64,000 bases of DNA, from positions 3,338,501 through 3,402,500 of the forward strand of contig NZ_CP088296.1 of assembly GCF_024666595.1 (NCBI RefSeq), in the 5' to 3' direction. The position numbers and the translations under genes were made by a program. A model generated the notes under the pieces. That model saw only the letters and a program-made list of their open reading frames with translations, was not told the origin of the DNA and searched no databases. Shown here one piece after another: positions 37,463 through 48,834 of this stretch (position 1 is the first letter of the stretch; each line of letters opens with the position of its first letter). Origin of the DNA: Sphingomonas sp. J315 (GTDB taxonomy: Bacteria > Pseudomonadota > Alphaproteobacteria > Sphingomonadales > Sphingomonadaceae).

Positions 37463-37883
37463 CTATCAAACGGTCGGACCGCTTTTGAGCGAATTGGGGC
37501 AGGAACTCGCCGCCATCGTCGGAGGGGAACCAGACGGAATTTTTTTTTACGTAGAGATAGGCGAGGGGTGGCTGAGTCCGAGCCTCTTTCGATTGGAAGG
37601 CGATATTGTGCGCTTCTATCCGCCCGACGATCCTGTCCTGTCCGACATCCTGTTCGACATCTGGCATGCGGAGCCGGATGAAGCCAAGCGCTGGTCAGCG
37701 ATGGAATATGTCGTCGAGGACGGTAAGTTTCGCGCCGAGTACAAGTACCCCGATGAGGTCGACGTAACCAAACCTGATATCGAGCGGCGCGAGGCTGCGT
37801 TGCGCGCCCATTTCGGCAATCGGAAGGTTGTCTATCCGCCGATTGAGGGCATGACCGAGTGGAAGCCGTCGCCGACAACCTGA
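37449..37883 (+). CDS. Probable immunity protein, YezG/DUF600-like
   Basis: 144 aa acidic cytosolic protein. The pattern [20 protein letters not shown], then [17 protein letters not shown], then [20 protein letters not shown], follows the YezG (DUF600) family of antitoxins/immunity proteins, which neutralise LXG- or nuclease-type toxins. It overlaps the nuclease gene by 14 bases in another frame and starts at ATG 37449 after GAAAGG; an alternative ATG at 37431 has no RBS. The position right behind a nuclease toxin and the acidic nature support an immunity role. The family call is by eye. Confidence 0.68.
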   Translation: MEADSYQTVGPLLSELGQELAAIVGGEPDGIFFYVEIGEGWLSPSLFRLEGDIVRFYPPDDPVLSDILFDIWHAEPDEAKRWSAMEYVVEDGKFRAEYKYPDEVDVTKPDIERREAALRAHFGNRKVVYPPIEGMTEWKPSPTT

Positions 37884-37960
37884 TTTTTGTCAGGTTCGTC
37901 GGAACAGCGGAGAGCGACGATCCATTTGCACCCCCGTCCGAAGGCACCATATTCCCCACC

Positions 37961-40150
37961 ATGGCGATCCAGATCCGTACCAGCCTTGCCGAGCCCGAAA
38001 CCGGACCCGGTTTCGTCCCCCACCGGCCGCAACGCCCCGAAAAGAGCGAGGGCGGGCGGCCGTTCAAGCTCGTCAGCGATTATCAGCCCGCCGGAGACCA
38101 GCCGACCGCGATCAAGGAACTGACCGAAGCGGCATTGGCGGGGGAGCGTGATCAGGTGCTGCTCGGCGTCACCGGCTCGGGCAAGACCTTCACGATGGCG
38201 AGCGTCATCAACAACCTCCAGCGCCCCGCGCTGATCCTTGCCCCCAACAAGATCCTCGCCGCGCAGCTCTATGGCGAGTTCAAAAGCTTCTTCCCCGAGA
38301 ATGCGGTCGAGTATTTCGTCAGCTATTACGACTATTACCAGCCCGAGGCGTACGTGCCGCGCAGCGACACGTACATCGAGAAGGAAAGCTCGGTGAACGA
38401 GGCGATCGACCGGATGCGCCACTCGGCCACCCGCTCGCTGCTCGAACGCGACGACGTCATCATCGTCGCCTCGGTGTCCTGCCTCTACGGTATCGGCTCG
38501 GTCGAAACCTATTCGGCGATGATCTTCGACCTCAAGAAAGGGCAGGTCGCCGACCAGCGTGAGATCATCCGCAAACTCGTCGCGCTCCAGTACAAGCGCA
38601 ACGACGCCGCCTTCGCGCGCGGCAATTTCCGGGTCCGCGGCGACAGCCTGGAGATCTTCCCGTCGCACTATGAGGACACCGCCTGGCGGATCAGCTTCTT
38701 CGGCGACGATATCGAGGAGATTACCGAATTCGATCCCCTTACGGGCTCGAAAGTGGCGTCGCTCGATTACATCCGCGTCTACGCCAATTCGCACCACGTT
38801 ACCCCCGGCCCGACGCTCAAACAGGCGATGGAGGCGATCAAGCATGAGCTCGCCGAGCGGCTCAAGGAGCTGCATATCGAGGGCAAGCTGCTCGAAGCCC
38901 AGCGGCTGGAACAGCGCACCAATTTCGACCTCGAGATGATCGCCGCGACCGGCAGCTGCGCGGGGATCGAGAATTACAGCCGCTTCCTCACCGGTCGCCT
39001 GCCCGGCGAACCGCCGCCGACGCTGTTCGAATATATCCCCGAAAACGCATTACTGTTCGTCGACGAAAGCCACCAGACCGTGCCGCAGATCGGCGCGATG
39101 GCGCGCGGCGATCATCGTCGCAAGATCACGCTCGCCGAATATGGCTTCCGCCTGCCGAGCTGCATCGACAACCGCCCTTTGCGCTTCAACGAATGGGACG
39201 CGATGCGCCCGCAGACCGTCAGCGTCTCGGCGACGCCGGGCGGCTGGGAGATGGAACAGACCGGTGGCGTGTTCAGCGAGCAGGTGATCCGTCCTACCGG
39301 ATTGATCGATCCGCCGGTCGAGATCAAGCCGGTCGAGGAACAGGTCCAGGATCTGATCGTCGAGTGTCGCAAGACCGCCGAGATGGGCTACCGCACGCTG
39401 GTGACGACCCTCACCAAGCGGATGGCGGAAGACCTGACCGAATATATGCATGAGGCGGGGATCAAGGTCCGCTACATGCACAGCGATGTCGAGACGCTGG
39501 AGCGTATCGAGCTGATCCGCGACCTGCGCATGGGCGTGTACGATGTTCTGATCGGTATCAACCTGCTGCGCGAAGGCCTTGATATTCCTGAGTGCGGGCT
39601 GGTCGCGATCCTCGACGCCGACAAGGAAGGGTTCCTGCGTTCGGAAACCTCGTTGATCCAGACGATCGGTCGCGCCGCGCGCAACGTCGATGGCCGCGTG
39701 ATCCTCTATGCCGACCGCATCACCGGCAGCATGGAGCGCGCGCTCAACGAAACCGCCCGCCGCCGTGAGAAGCAGGAGGCGTATAACCGCGAACACGGCA
39801 TCACCCCGACCACGATCAAGCGCAACATCGGCGACATCATCGCGCATGTCGCATCGAAGGATCAGGTGACCGTCGAGATCGAGGACGGCCCGGCGCACAT
39901 GGTCGGCCACAACCTGCGCGCCTATATCGAGGAACTCGAAAAGAAGATGCGCAATGCCGCCGCGAACCTCGAGTTCGAGGATGCCGGCCGCCTCCGCGAC
40001 GAAATCCGCGCGCTCGAAGCCGAGGAACTGGGCCTTCCCACCGGCGACCGCAAGGCCCCGGTGATGGGCCGCAGCAACGAGGGCAAGCCGGGGACGCGCA
40101 AGACCCGCTACGGCAAGGTGCAGCGCAAATGGGGCGGGGGGAAGCGGTGA
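37961..40150 (+). CDS. uvrB: Excinuclease ABC subunit UvrB
   Basis: 729 aa, normal length. Walker A lies at residues 69-76 (GVTGSGKTF), the beta-hairpin is [20 protein letters not shown], helicase motifs include [12 protein letters not shown] and [17 protein letters not shown] and QTIGRAARN, and the C-terminal UVR motif (~[20 protein letters not shown]) binds UvrC. It loads on damaged DNA with UvrA and hands over to UvrC. The ATG at 37961 is preferred because upstream in-frame text overlaps the immunity gene and is not conserved. Confidence 0.97.
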   Translation: MAIQIRTSLAEPETGPGFVPHRPQRPEKSEGGRPFKLVSDYQPAGDQPTAIKELTEAALAGERDQVLLGVTGSGKTFTMASVINNLQRPALILAPNKILAAQLYGEFKSFFPENAVEYFVSYYDYYQPEAYVPRSDTYIEKESSVNEAIDRMRHSATRSLLERDDVIIVASVSCLYGIGSVETYSAMIFDLKKGQVADQREIIRKLVALQYKRNDAAFARGNFRVRGDSLEIFPSHYEDTAWRISFFGDDIEEITEFDPLTGSKVASLDYIRVYANSHHVTPGPTLKQAMEAIKHELAERLKELHIEGKLLEAQRLEQRTNFDLEMIAATGSCAGIENYSRFLTGRLPGEPPPTLFEYIPENALLFVDESHQTVPQIGAMARGDHRRKITLAEYGFRLPSCIDNRPLRFNEWDAMRPQTVSVSATPGGWEMEQTGGVFSEQVIRPTGLIDPPVEIKPVEEQVQDLIVECRKTAEMGYRTLVTTLTKRMAEDLTEYMHEAGIKVRYMHSDVETLERIELIRDLRMGVYDVLIGINLLREGLDIPECGLVAILDADKEGFLRSETSLIQTIGRAARNVDGRVILYADRITGSMERALNETARRREKQEAYNREHGITPTTIKRNIGDIIAHVASKDQVTVEIEDGPAHMVGHNLRAYIEELEKKMRNAAANLEFEDAGRLRDEIRALEAEELGLPTGDRKAPVMGRSNEGKPGTRKTRYGKVQRKWGGGKR

Positions 40151-40191
40151 GCCGGTTGAGCCCCGCGCGACGTTCCCCCATAAGGTCGGTC

Positions 40192-40731
40192 ATGCGTTTT
40201 ATCCCTGTCCTCGCCGCGCTTGCCGGCCTTGCTGCCTGCGCCCCGGTCATCCCGCCCGCGCCGACCCCCGCACCGCCAGTTCCGGTTCCCGCGTCGCCGC
40301 CTCCACCGGCTCCAGCTCCCGCCCCGCCCCCTCCGGCGAGCAGCGACTGGCGCGACTGGGCGGCATCGGCGGGCAATTGGACCTATCGGCAGGAGGGGCA
40401 GGGGACGATTGCTTTGTTCGGACTACGCGCTGATCAGCCCGAACTCTCGCTGCGCTGCGACCGGGCAACGCGCCAGGTTCAGATCGTACGCCGTGGCGAG
40501 ACAGCCGGGGCTGTGACGATTCGCACGTCGACCACCGCTCGCGCATTCACCGCGCGCCCGACCCCGGGATTGCAGCCCTATATGGCGGTGACGCTGGCCG
40601 CGACCGATCCGATCTTGGACGCCATGGGGTACAGCCGGGGCCGCTTCGTGGTGGAGATGCCGCCGCTCGCGCCACTGGTCGTCCCGACCTGGGCGGAAGT
40701 GCAGCGTGTGGTTGAGGATTGTCGACGCTGA
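40192..40731 (+). CDS. Pro-rich lipoprotein, unknown function
   Basis: 179 aa. The signal peptide MRFIPVLAALAGLAAC carries a lipobox (LAAC, Cys16). A Pro/Ala-rich spacer (PPAPTPAPPVPVPASPPPP) about 35 residues long would lift the folded C-terminal domain away from the membrane. That domain begins at SSDWRDWAASAGNWTYRQEG and contains two cysteines (RCDRATR; VEDCRR). I recognise no named family. The gene follows uvrB by 41 bases and may be in its transcript. Confidence 0.7.
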   Translation: MRFIPVLAALAGLAACAPVIPPAPTPAPPVPVPASPPPPAPAPAPPPPASSDWRDWAASAGNWTYRQEGQGTIALFGLRADQPELSLRCDRATRQVQIVRRGETAGAVTIRTSTTARAFTARPTPGLQPYMAVTLAATDPILDAMGYSRGRFVVEMPPLAPLVVPTWAEVQRVVEDCRR

Positions 40732-40863
40732 CCCTGCCGGGTTTCATGCGCCAGAAAGACGAAGGTCGCGCAAATCGAAGATCATTACAAGTCTTGTTCT
40801 GTTCGCCGACTTGATTCACATTCGTCCTCGTACCCGGGCTGCGGTACGACGTTTCAACAAGCG

Positions 40864-40877
40864 AAAGGAGGTGATCC
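40864..40877 (+). promoter_or_regulatory. 14-base Shine-Dalgarno matching the full 16S 3' tail
   Basis: AAAGGAGGTGATCC is the exact complement of the 16S rRNA 3' end. It lies directly before the ATG at 40879, with one base between. A match this long is far stronger than needed for translation and may hold or stall the 30S subunit. Confidence 0.85.
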
Positions 40878-40878
40878 G

Positions 40879-40935
40879 ATGTCTCATGGTTCAGCAGTGA
40901 GGTCGGTTCAGTTCGTTCGGGAGACGCGGCGCTAA
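40879..40935 (+). CDS. 18-codon small ORF behind an extreme RBS
   Basis: The frame reads MSHGSAVRSVQFVRETRR and stops with TAA. The peptide is basic and has no signal or membrane segment. Its spacing from the full-length SD (1 base from the end of the match, about 7 from the GGAGG core) is right for initiation. It may be a leader peptide controlling the downstream RNA structure, or a true small protein. It is too short for family assignment. The ORF is supported by the RBS and stop, not by a homologue. Confidence 0.55.
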   Translation: MSHGSAVRSVQFVRETRR

Positions 40936-41073
40936 GCTTCTGCAGCGGATGGAAGCCCTCCATCCGACATGGCGATCGGGAGGTATTCTCCTCCAATCAA
41001 CGACGCCGCAGATGCGAAAGTGGTCCGCATGGTCTCCCCGGGCTGGAGCTCTCCGGCCGCTGACCATGTCGGA

Positions 41074-41116
41074 GGTCACCGGGTGCCAGGGATGGCCCCG
41101 GTGGCCTCTTTCATTT
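41074..41116 (+). terminator. Intrinsic terminator of the sORF transcript
   Basis: Stem GGTCACCGGG (41074-41083) with CCCGGTGGCC (41097-41106), one G-T pair, enclosing a nested GCCA-TGGC hairpin, followed by TCTTTCATTT. It ends at the stop of the convergent membrane-protein gene. Confidence 0.72.
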
Positions 41117-41679
41117 CAGAGCAGGTAGATCACCAGGTAGCGCGCAACGAGCGCTCCCATCACCGCGATGCTCAGCCGCTTGCCCCGCACCAGCATCGCC
41201 GCGATCATCAGCGCCGCCAGCACGATCGTCAGGACGATCGCCAGCGGATTGCGCAGCGCCGGGGCGAGTTCAGGTACCGACAGATAATAGCCGAGCTGGC
41301 AGAGCAGCAGCGCCAGCATCACCCCCAGGACAATCCGCCGCACGCGAAAGAAATGGCTGTCGAGCTCTTCATGCTCCGTCGGATCTCGCGGAAAGACTAG
41401 ATGCGCGGCAAGATAATAGGCGCTGGCGAAGAGCGTAACCGCCATCAGCGAGTTGCCGGATACACTTACGACATCGCGGCTGACCCACGCCGCCTGCCAG
41501 AAGGAGAGCAGGTCAAGCAATACGAACACGCCGAGCAACGGCGTGAGCCACCCGATCCGCACCGTCGCGCCCGGTCGCAACCGTGCCTCGATTGCGCGGG
41601 CGAGGCCGCCCAGCACTTCGACGATCGACAGGCCGAGCAGCAGCCCAAACAGGGCGAAGATGAATTCGAACGCGCTCAT
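41116..41679 (-). CDS. Multi-pass membrane protein, paralogue of 27348-27938
   Basis: 187 aa with about six hydrophobic helices. FEFIFALFGLLLGLSIVEVL, then IGWLTPLLGVFVLLDLLSFW, then YYLAAHLVFPRDPTEHEELD match the gene at 27348. The last two helices are a plain hydrophobic hairpin. The ATG at 41679 (SAFEFIFALF) matches the paralogue's N-terminus. The function is unknown. It is divergent from the FMN-reductase gene, with 65 bases between the starts. Confidence 0.75.
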   Translation of the reverse strand: MSAFEFIFALFGLLLGLSIVEVLGGLARAIEARLRPGATVRIGWLTPLLGVFVLLDLLSFWQAAWVSRDVVSVSGNSLMAVTLFASAYYLAAHLVFPRDPTEHEELDSHFFRVRRIVLGVMLALLLCQLGYYLSVPELAPALRNPLAIVLTIVLAALMIAAMLVRGKRLSIAVMGALVARYLVIYLL

Positions 41680-41744
41680 GGATTTTCCCCCGCCGCCCAC
41701 TATCCATGGCATTGCCGACCTGTCGAGCGAAAGGCCAACCAATC

Positions 41745-42335
41745 ATGTCCGACCGCATCCTTGTCCTCTACGGTTCCTATCGCCGCGACCGCGTGGGTAT
41801 CCGCCTCGCCCGCTGGCTGACCGCACAGCTCGCCGCGCGCGGGTGCGATGCTGAGCTGATCGATGCGATGACGGTCGGTCTCCCGATGCTTGACCGGATG
41901 TACAAGGAATATCCCAAGGGTGAGGCGCCCGAGGCGATGGAAACGCTGGCGGAGAAGATCAAGGCAGCTGACGGTTTCCTGTTCGTCACCGGCGAATATA
42001 ATTGGGGGATGCAGCCGGGCCTCAAGAACCTGACCGATCATTTCCTTGAGGAATGGTTCTGGCGGCCCGCAGCGATTGCCAGCTATTCAGCGGGGCGTCT
42101 GGCCGGGGCGCGGAGCAATTCGTTGTGGCACCCGACATTGAGCGAGATGGGGATGGTGGTCATATCCTCGACGTTGACGGTCGGGCAGATCGGCCAGGCG
42201 ATTGACGCCGACGACCGGCCACAGGGGGAGGGCGGGGCGTCGCTCGCCCGGGCGTTCCCGCGTTTTGCCGATGATTTCCAGTGGTGGATCGAGGCCGCGA
42301 AGGGACAGCGGGCGCGGCGCGATCCGCCCTATTGA
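41745..42335 (+). CDS. NADPH-dependent FMN reductase family protein
   Basis: 196 aa flavodoxin-like fold. The flavin phosphate loop is VLYGSYRRDRVGIRLARWL near the N-terminus, and the isoalloxazine-side loop is FLFVTGEYNWGMQPGLKNLT, the GEYN motif typical of the ArsH/ChrR/YieF group of NAD(P)H:quinone or chromate reductases. It is soluble and uses FMN. The ATG at 41745 (SDRILVLYGS) is the usual start for this family. The electron acceptor is unknown. It is convergent with the small gene behind mutS. Confidence 0.88.
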   Translation: MSDRILVLYGSYRRDRVGIRLARWLTAQLAARGCDAELIDAMTVGLPMLDRMYKEYPKGEAPEAMETLAEKIKAADGFLFVTGEYNWGMQPGLKNLTDHFLEEWFWRPAAIASYSAGRLAGARSNSLWHPTLSEMGMVVISSTLTVGQIGQAIDADDRPQGEGGASLARAFPRFADDFQWWIEAAKGQRARRDPPY

Positions 42336-42339
42336 GGGT

Positions 42340-42501
42340 TCAGATCAGCCACCAGATCAGCAGCGCGACCAGCAGCAGCGGGGTAGCGAGGATCAGTCCG
42401 ATGACCAGCATGACTTCGGCCGCGCGACGCGATCCGAAACCCTCGCGCGCGCTGGCATGGATGACCTGCATCAGACCCCAGAACCCGTTGTTGCGCATCA
42501 T
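42340..42501 (-). CDS. 53-aa membrane protein coupled to mutS
   Basis: 53 aa. A short amphipathic N-terminus (NNGFWGLMQVIHASAREGF) is followed by one strong C-terminal helix (VMLVIGLILATPLLLVALLI) and WWLI at the end, so it is tail-anchored. Its ATG overlaps the mutS stop in an ATGA junction, so the two are translated together. I recognise no named family. The overlap and a coherent TM helix argue for a real gene despite its size. Confidence 0.68.
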   Translation of the reverse strand: MMRNNGFWGLMQVIHASAREGFGSRRAAEVMLVIGLILATPLLLVALLIWWLI

Positions 42502-45095
42502 GCGTCACCCAATGCCTTGAGCCGGTAGAGCGCGTCCAGTGCTTCGCGCGGGCTGAGCGCATCCACGTCGAGCGCCGCCAGTTCCGCGCGCAACGCATCC
42601 ACCGGCGCTTCCTCCTCGGCCACCATCGCGGCGAACAGCGGCAGGTCGTCCAGCCCCGCGGCGATCCCGCCGGTCTTCTCGCGCCCGGCCTCCAGCTTTG
42701 CCAGCACCGCCTTGGCGCGGCTGATCGTGACTGGCGGCAGACCCGCGAGCCGCGCGACGGCGAGGCCATAGCTGCGGTCCGCCGGTCCCTCCGCCACTTC
42801 GTGCAGCAGCACCAGATCGCCCTTCCATTCGCGCGCGCGCACATGGTGCAGGGATAGCGCCTCGCACCGCTCGGCCAGCCGGGTCAGTTCATGATAATGC
42901 GTCGCGAACAGGCAGCGGCAACGATTATCCTCATGGATCGCCTCGACCACGGCCCAGGCGATGGCGAGGCCGTCATAGGTCGATGTACCGCGCCCGACCT
43001 CGTCGAGGATGACAAAGCTGCGCGGGGTTGCCTGTGCCAGGATCGCGGCGGTCTCGACCATCTCGACCATGAAGGTGGAGCGACCGCGCGCGAGATTGTC
43101 GGCCGCGCCGACGCGGCTGAACAACCGGTCGACGAGGCCCAGCTTCGCGCGCGCCGCCGGGACATAGGCCCCCGCCTGCGCCAGCACCGCGATCAGCGCA
43201 TTCTGGCGCAGAAACGTCGACTTGCCGCCCATGTTCGGCCCGGTGACCAGCCACAGCCGGCTCGATTCCGACAGCACGCAATCATTGGCAACGAAGCGTT
43301 CTCCGCTCTTTGCCAGCGCGGCCTCGACCACCGGATGCCGCCCGCCCTCGACCTCGAAGCAGGCGTGATCGACCAAAGCGGGGCGGGTCCATCCGCCCTC
43401 TGCCGCGCGTTCGGCCAAGCCCGCCGCGACGTCGAGCCGGGCGAGCGCATCTGAGGTTGCTGCGATGGCTTCGCGCGTTGCCAGCGCGGCGGCGGTCAGG
43501 TCCTCGAGATGCGCCGCCTCCGCCGCCAGCGCATGCGCGCCGGCCTGCGTCACCTTGAGCGCGATCTCGTGCAGTTCGGGCGCATTGAATCGCACCACGC
43601 CCGCCAGCGTCTGGCGATGGGTGAAGCCGCTTTCCGCCACCATCAGCGCGTCGGCATGCTTCGCAGCCACCTCGATATGATAGCCGACCACGCCATTATG
43701 CTTGATCTTGAGCGCTGCGATGCCGGTGCGGTCGCGATACTGCGCCTCCAGCGCGGCGATGGCGCGTCGACCGCCCGCCCCCGCATCGCGCAGATCATCG
43801 AGCGCGGCGTCATATCCCTCGGCGATATAGCCGCCATGCGCCGCGTCGATCGGCGGGGCGGGGACGAGCGCGCGCTGGAACAGGCCGATCAGCGCGCCAT
43901 GCCCGCGAAGCTGCGGCGCGAGATCGGCAAGCATCGCGGGCAGATCGGGCAGCTTGCCCAGCTTTTCCCCCAACCGCCATGCGCCATCGAGGCCATCGCG
44001 TAGCTGACCCAGATCGCGCGGCGACCCGCGCCCGGCGGCAATGCGGCCCAGCGCGCGCCCGATATCGGGGAGGCTGCGCAGCGTCGCGCGAACCTCGTCG
44101 CGCAGTCCGGGTTCGTCATGAAAGCGCTGCACCAGGTCGAGCCGCGCTTCGATGGCGCCCATATCCATCAGCGGCGCGGCAAGGTCCTGCGCCAGCAGCC
44201 GTGCCCCCGCGCCGGTCACCGTCCGGTCGACTGCGTCGAGCAGGCTACCCTTGCGCGTCCCGGACTGGCTTTGGGTCAGCTCCAGGCTCTCGCGCGTCGC
44301 CGCGTCGACCGCCATGCAGGCATCGGATCGGGTGATGCGTGGCGGGCGCAGGAACGGCAGTGAACCCTTGGCGGTATGATCGAGATAGGCGACCAGACCG
44401 CCCGCCGCCGCCAGCGCGGCGCGACTGAACTGGCCGAAGCCGTCGAGCGTCGCCACGTCGAACAGCGCCTTGATCCGCGCCTCGCCCCGACTGCTGTCGA
44501 ACTCTCCGCGCGGGCGGGTGGTGGTCGCGAGCAGTTCCGCAGTGCTGCCCTCTGCGACTACGATCTCGGCCGGGTTGAGCTGGGCGAGCACTGCGCCTAC
44601 TGCGTCCGCGCTGCATTCGAGCAGTTCGAACCGACCGGTGGAAATGTCGGCGGCTGCAATCGCCACCTCACCGCCCGCTTCGCCGACTGCGGCGCACCAA
44701 TTGGCGCTGCGGCTGTCGAGCAACGCTTCCTCGGTCAGCGTGCCGGCCGTGACGACGCGGATGATCGCGCGCGCGACCAGCGCCTTTGACCCGCCGCGTT
44801 TCTTCGCCTCCTCGGGCGTCTCGATCTGGTCCGCGATGGCGACGCGATGCCCGGCCTTGATCAGCCGTGCCAGATAGCCTTCCGCCGAATGCGCGGGCAC
44901 GCCGCACATCGGAATCTTGTCGCCGTCATGTTCGCCCCGCGCAGTCAGCGCGATGTCCAGCACATTGCTCGCGACCTTCGCATCGTCGAAGAACAGCTCG
45001 AAGAAATCGCCCATGCGGTAGAAGAGCAGACAGTCCTGCGCCTCCGCCTTCAGCGCCAGATATTGCGCCATCATCGGGGTGGGGGCCGCGGTCAT
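42498..45095 (-). CDS. mutS: DNA mismatch repair protein MutS
   Basis: 865 aa. The mismatch-recognition domain starts with MMAQYLALKAEAQDCLLFYR and MGDFFELFFDDAK (the Phe-x-Glu class motif is FFELF). The core and lever domains follow, then the ABC ATPase with Walker A TGPNMGGKSTFLRQ, DEVGRGTSTYDGLAIAWAV and the C-terminal helices. It binds mismatches and recruits MutL. The ATG at 45095 (TAAPTPMMAQYLA) is chosen; the reading frame stays open far upstream only as antisense to maeB. A 53-aa membrane protein overlaps its stop. Confidence 0.97.
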   Translation of the reverse strand: MTAAPTPMMAQYLALKAEAQDCLLFYRMGDFFELFFDDAKVASNVLDIALTARGEHDGDKIPMCGVPAHSAEGYLARLIKAGHRVAIADQIETPEEAKKRGGSKALVARAIIRVVTAGTLTEEALLDSRSANWCAAVGEAGGEVAIAAADISTGRFELLECSADAVGAVLAQLNPAEIVVAEGSTAELLATTTRPRGEFDSSRGEARIKALFDVATLDGFGQFSRAALAAAGGLVAYLDHTAKGSLPFLRPPRITRSDACMAVDAATRESLELTQSQSGTRKGSLLDAVDRTVTGAGARLLAQDLAAPLMDMGAIEARLDLVQRFHDEPGLRDEVRATLRSLPDIGRALGRIAAGRGSPRDLGQLRDGLDGAWRLGEKLGKLPDLPAMLADLAPQLRGHGALIGLFQRALVPAPPIDAAHGGYIAEGYDAALDDLRDAGAGGRRAIAALEAQYRDRTGIAALKIKHNGVVGYHIEVAAKHADALMVAESGFTHRQTLAGVVRFNAPELHEIALKVTQAGAHALAAEAAHLEDLTAAALATREAIAATSDALARLDVAAGLAERAAEGGWTRPALVDHACFEVEGGRHPVVEAALAKSGERFVANDCVLSESSRLWLVTGPNMGGKSTFLRQNALIAVLAQAGAYVPAARAKLGLVDRLFSRVGAADNLARGRSTFMVEMVETAAILAQATPRSFVILDEVGRGTSTYDGLAIAWAVVEAIHEDNRCRCLFATHYHELTRLAERCEALSLHHVRAREWKGDLVLLHEVAEGPADRSYGLAVARLAGLPPVTISRAKAVLAKLEAGREKTGGIAAGLDDLPLFAAMVAEEEAPVDALRAELAALDVDALSPREALDALYRLKALGDA

Positions 45096-45305
45096 CGCGA
45101 CCGGGTAGCCGACCTCTCGCGACGCAGCAACAATCCGCAAACGCCGAATTCCCGATTCGTGTGGATCGCGCGATTGTGTGGAAATACGCACGTTGTCCGT
45201 GATCAAGCAGGCCAATCCACGTGCAATGACAGCATTCCCCAGCGTCAACGCGCGTTGCAATCCGCGCCCGCTCGCCCCTAAAGGGAAGCCGACCGGGAGA
45301 GCGAA
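45096..45305. promoter_or_regulatory. Divergent mutS-maeB intergenic region
   Basis: 210 bases between the divergent starts of mutS and maeB must contain both promoters. An AT-richer core lies at 45125-45200, and the maeB RBS is GGGAGAG at 45295-45301. No clear operator was found. Confidence 0.5.
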
Positions 45306-47564
<2,259 letters not shown>

Positions 47565-47636
47565 GTCGTCGGTCGCGAGCCGACAGGAAACGTACGTGTC
47601 GCGTGAACGCTTGGGTAATAGCATCAACGGATGGAG

Positions 47637-48795
47637 ATGAGTCGATTTCTGGTCGCCTGTGCCCCCCTTCCTGCTGATCGCTCAGCCGGCGCTGGCCCGT
47701 GATCGGTGGCAGGTTGGGAGTGCGGCGACCGAGGCATTCCAGAGCGGCGACTATGGTGCGGCGCTGGCCGCATTGCGGAATGAACTCGAACAGTGCGAAA
47801 AGGCTAAGCCGCGTGCGGACGAATGCGTCGGCCTGCTGCTCGCCTTGTCGAACGTGGCAGCTTCGAACGGCGATGCGGAGGCGGCGGAAGCCTATGCACG
47901 CCGAGCGCTGAAATTAGCTGAGCATACTCTCCCCGATGGACATCCGGATATCGCGACGAGCATCGCCCACATTGCCATGCATCGGAGCGCCCAGATGCAG
48001 CTTGCGGAAGCAGAAGCACTACACCGCAAAGCGTTGGCACTGCGCGAGGCCGCTTTGCCAGTGGGGCATCCCTCCATCATTCAGAGTTATCACAACCTTG
48101 GGCGCAATCTGACGGCACAGGAACGTCATGCGGAAGCTGAGATCCTGTACCGCAAGATATTGTTGCTGAGGAAAGCGGCGCATCCGGTGGAGCATCTGGG
48201 GGTTGCGCAAGCCTATGACAGCCTTGCGCTTAACTTGAACGCGCAGCGCCGTTTTGGCGAAGCGGAGCCACTACTCCGTCACGCATTGTTACTCCATGAG
48301 GCTGAGCTGCCCGTAGGACACCCGTACATTGCGATGAGTCTGCACAACCTCGCATTCAATCTGAACGACCAACGACGCTATGCGGAAGCGGAGCCGTTGC
48401 TCCGTCGGGCATTGGCACTTCAAGAGGCAGTGCTACCGGCGGGGCATCAGTCCATCGCGCTGGTCCTCCACTCACTAGCATTCAACCTCAACGCGCAGAG
48501 TCAATATGAGGAAGCCGAGCCGCTCTACCGTAGGGTTTTGGCGATGCGATCCACCCTAAATATTGAAGACCCGCGTCGGATTGACGCATCTTGGGGAATG
48601 GCAGTGTTTATTCAGCAGCGTTATCCTGAATCTTCAGCGACATGGTTCTTCTATCGTGAGGCGGAGCGTGGGGCGCTCGCGCGAGTACGGTCATTTGCCG
48701 CCTTTGACCGGGCGGCGCAGCACGAAATCCGCAAGTACCGACCGGTCTTCACCGGCATAATTCGCGTGGCGTGGGAGCTGTCTGCTGGGCGATAA
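47637..48795 (+). pseudogene. Exported TPR protein, frameshifted in the signal peptide
   Basis: Starting at ATG 47637 the frame reads MSRFLVACAP; one C less in the C6 run at 47662-47667 leads into FLLIAQPALARDRWQVGSAA, which completes a signal peptide. The mature part has about six 42-residue TPRs of kinesin-light-chain type (YHNLGRNLTAQERHAEAEIL; LHNLAFNLNDQRRYAEAEPL; LHSLAFNLNAQSQYEEAEPL). Corrected length is about 385 aa. Such proteins scaffold protein contacts in the periplasm. Without correction the next start is a GTG at 47659 with a clipped signal peptide. Base composition is a little less GC-rich than the neighbours. Confidence 0.75.
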
Positions 48796-48834
48796 TATGC
48801 GCGCGATAGCGTCGGGCCTACATCGCCCACGCCG

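Larger units (their letters stand above)
40840..41111 (+). ncRNA. Candidate structured RNA / sORF mRNA
   Basis: Ordered elements suggest one short transcript: a 7-bp hairpin at 40828-40849 (TCGTACC/GGTACGA), a very strong SD at 40864-40877, an 18-codon ORF, a perfect 8-bp hairpin at 40946-40966 (CGGATGGA/TCCATCCG), a GGAGG-CCTCC hairpin at 40979-40994, a 6-bp outer stem at 41029-41067, and a terminator at 41074-41111. The 5' end is not known; 40840 is a nominal start. No known RNA family is recognised. Confidence 0.45.

Noticed and set aside
40864..40877. Possible 16S rRNA 3'-end fragment
   Set aside because: Only the 14 anti-tail bases match and no neighbouring rRNA helices are present; the position before an ATG fits a Shine-Dalgarno.
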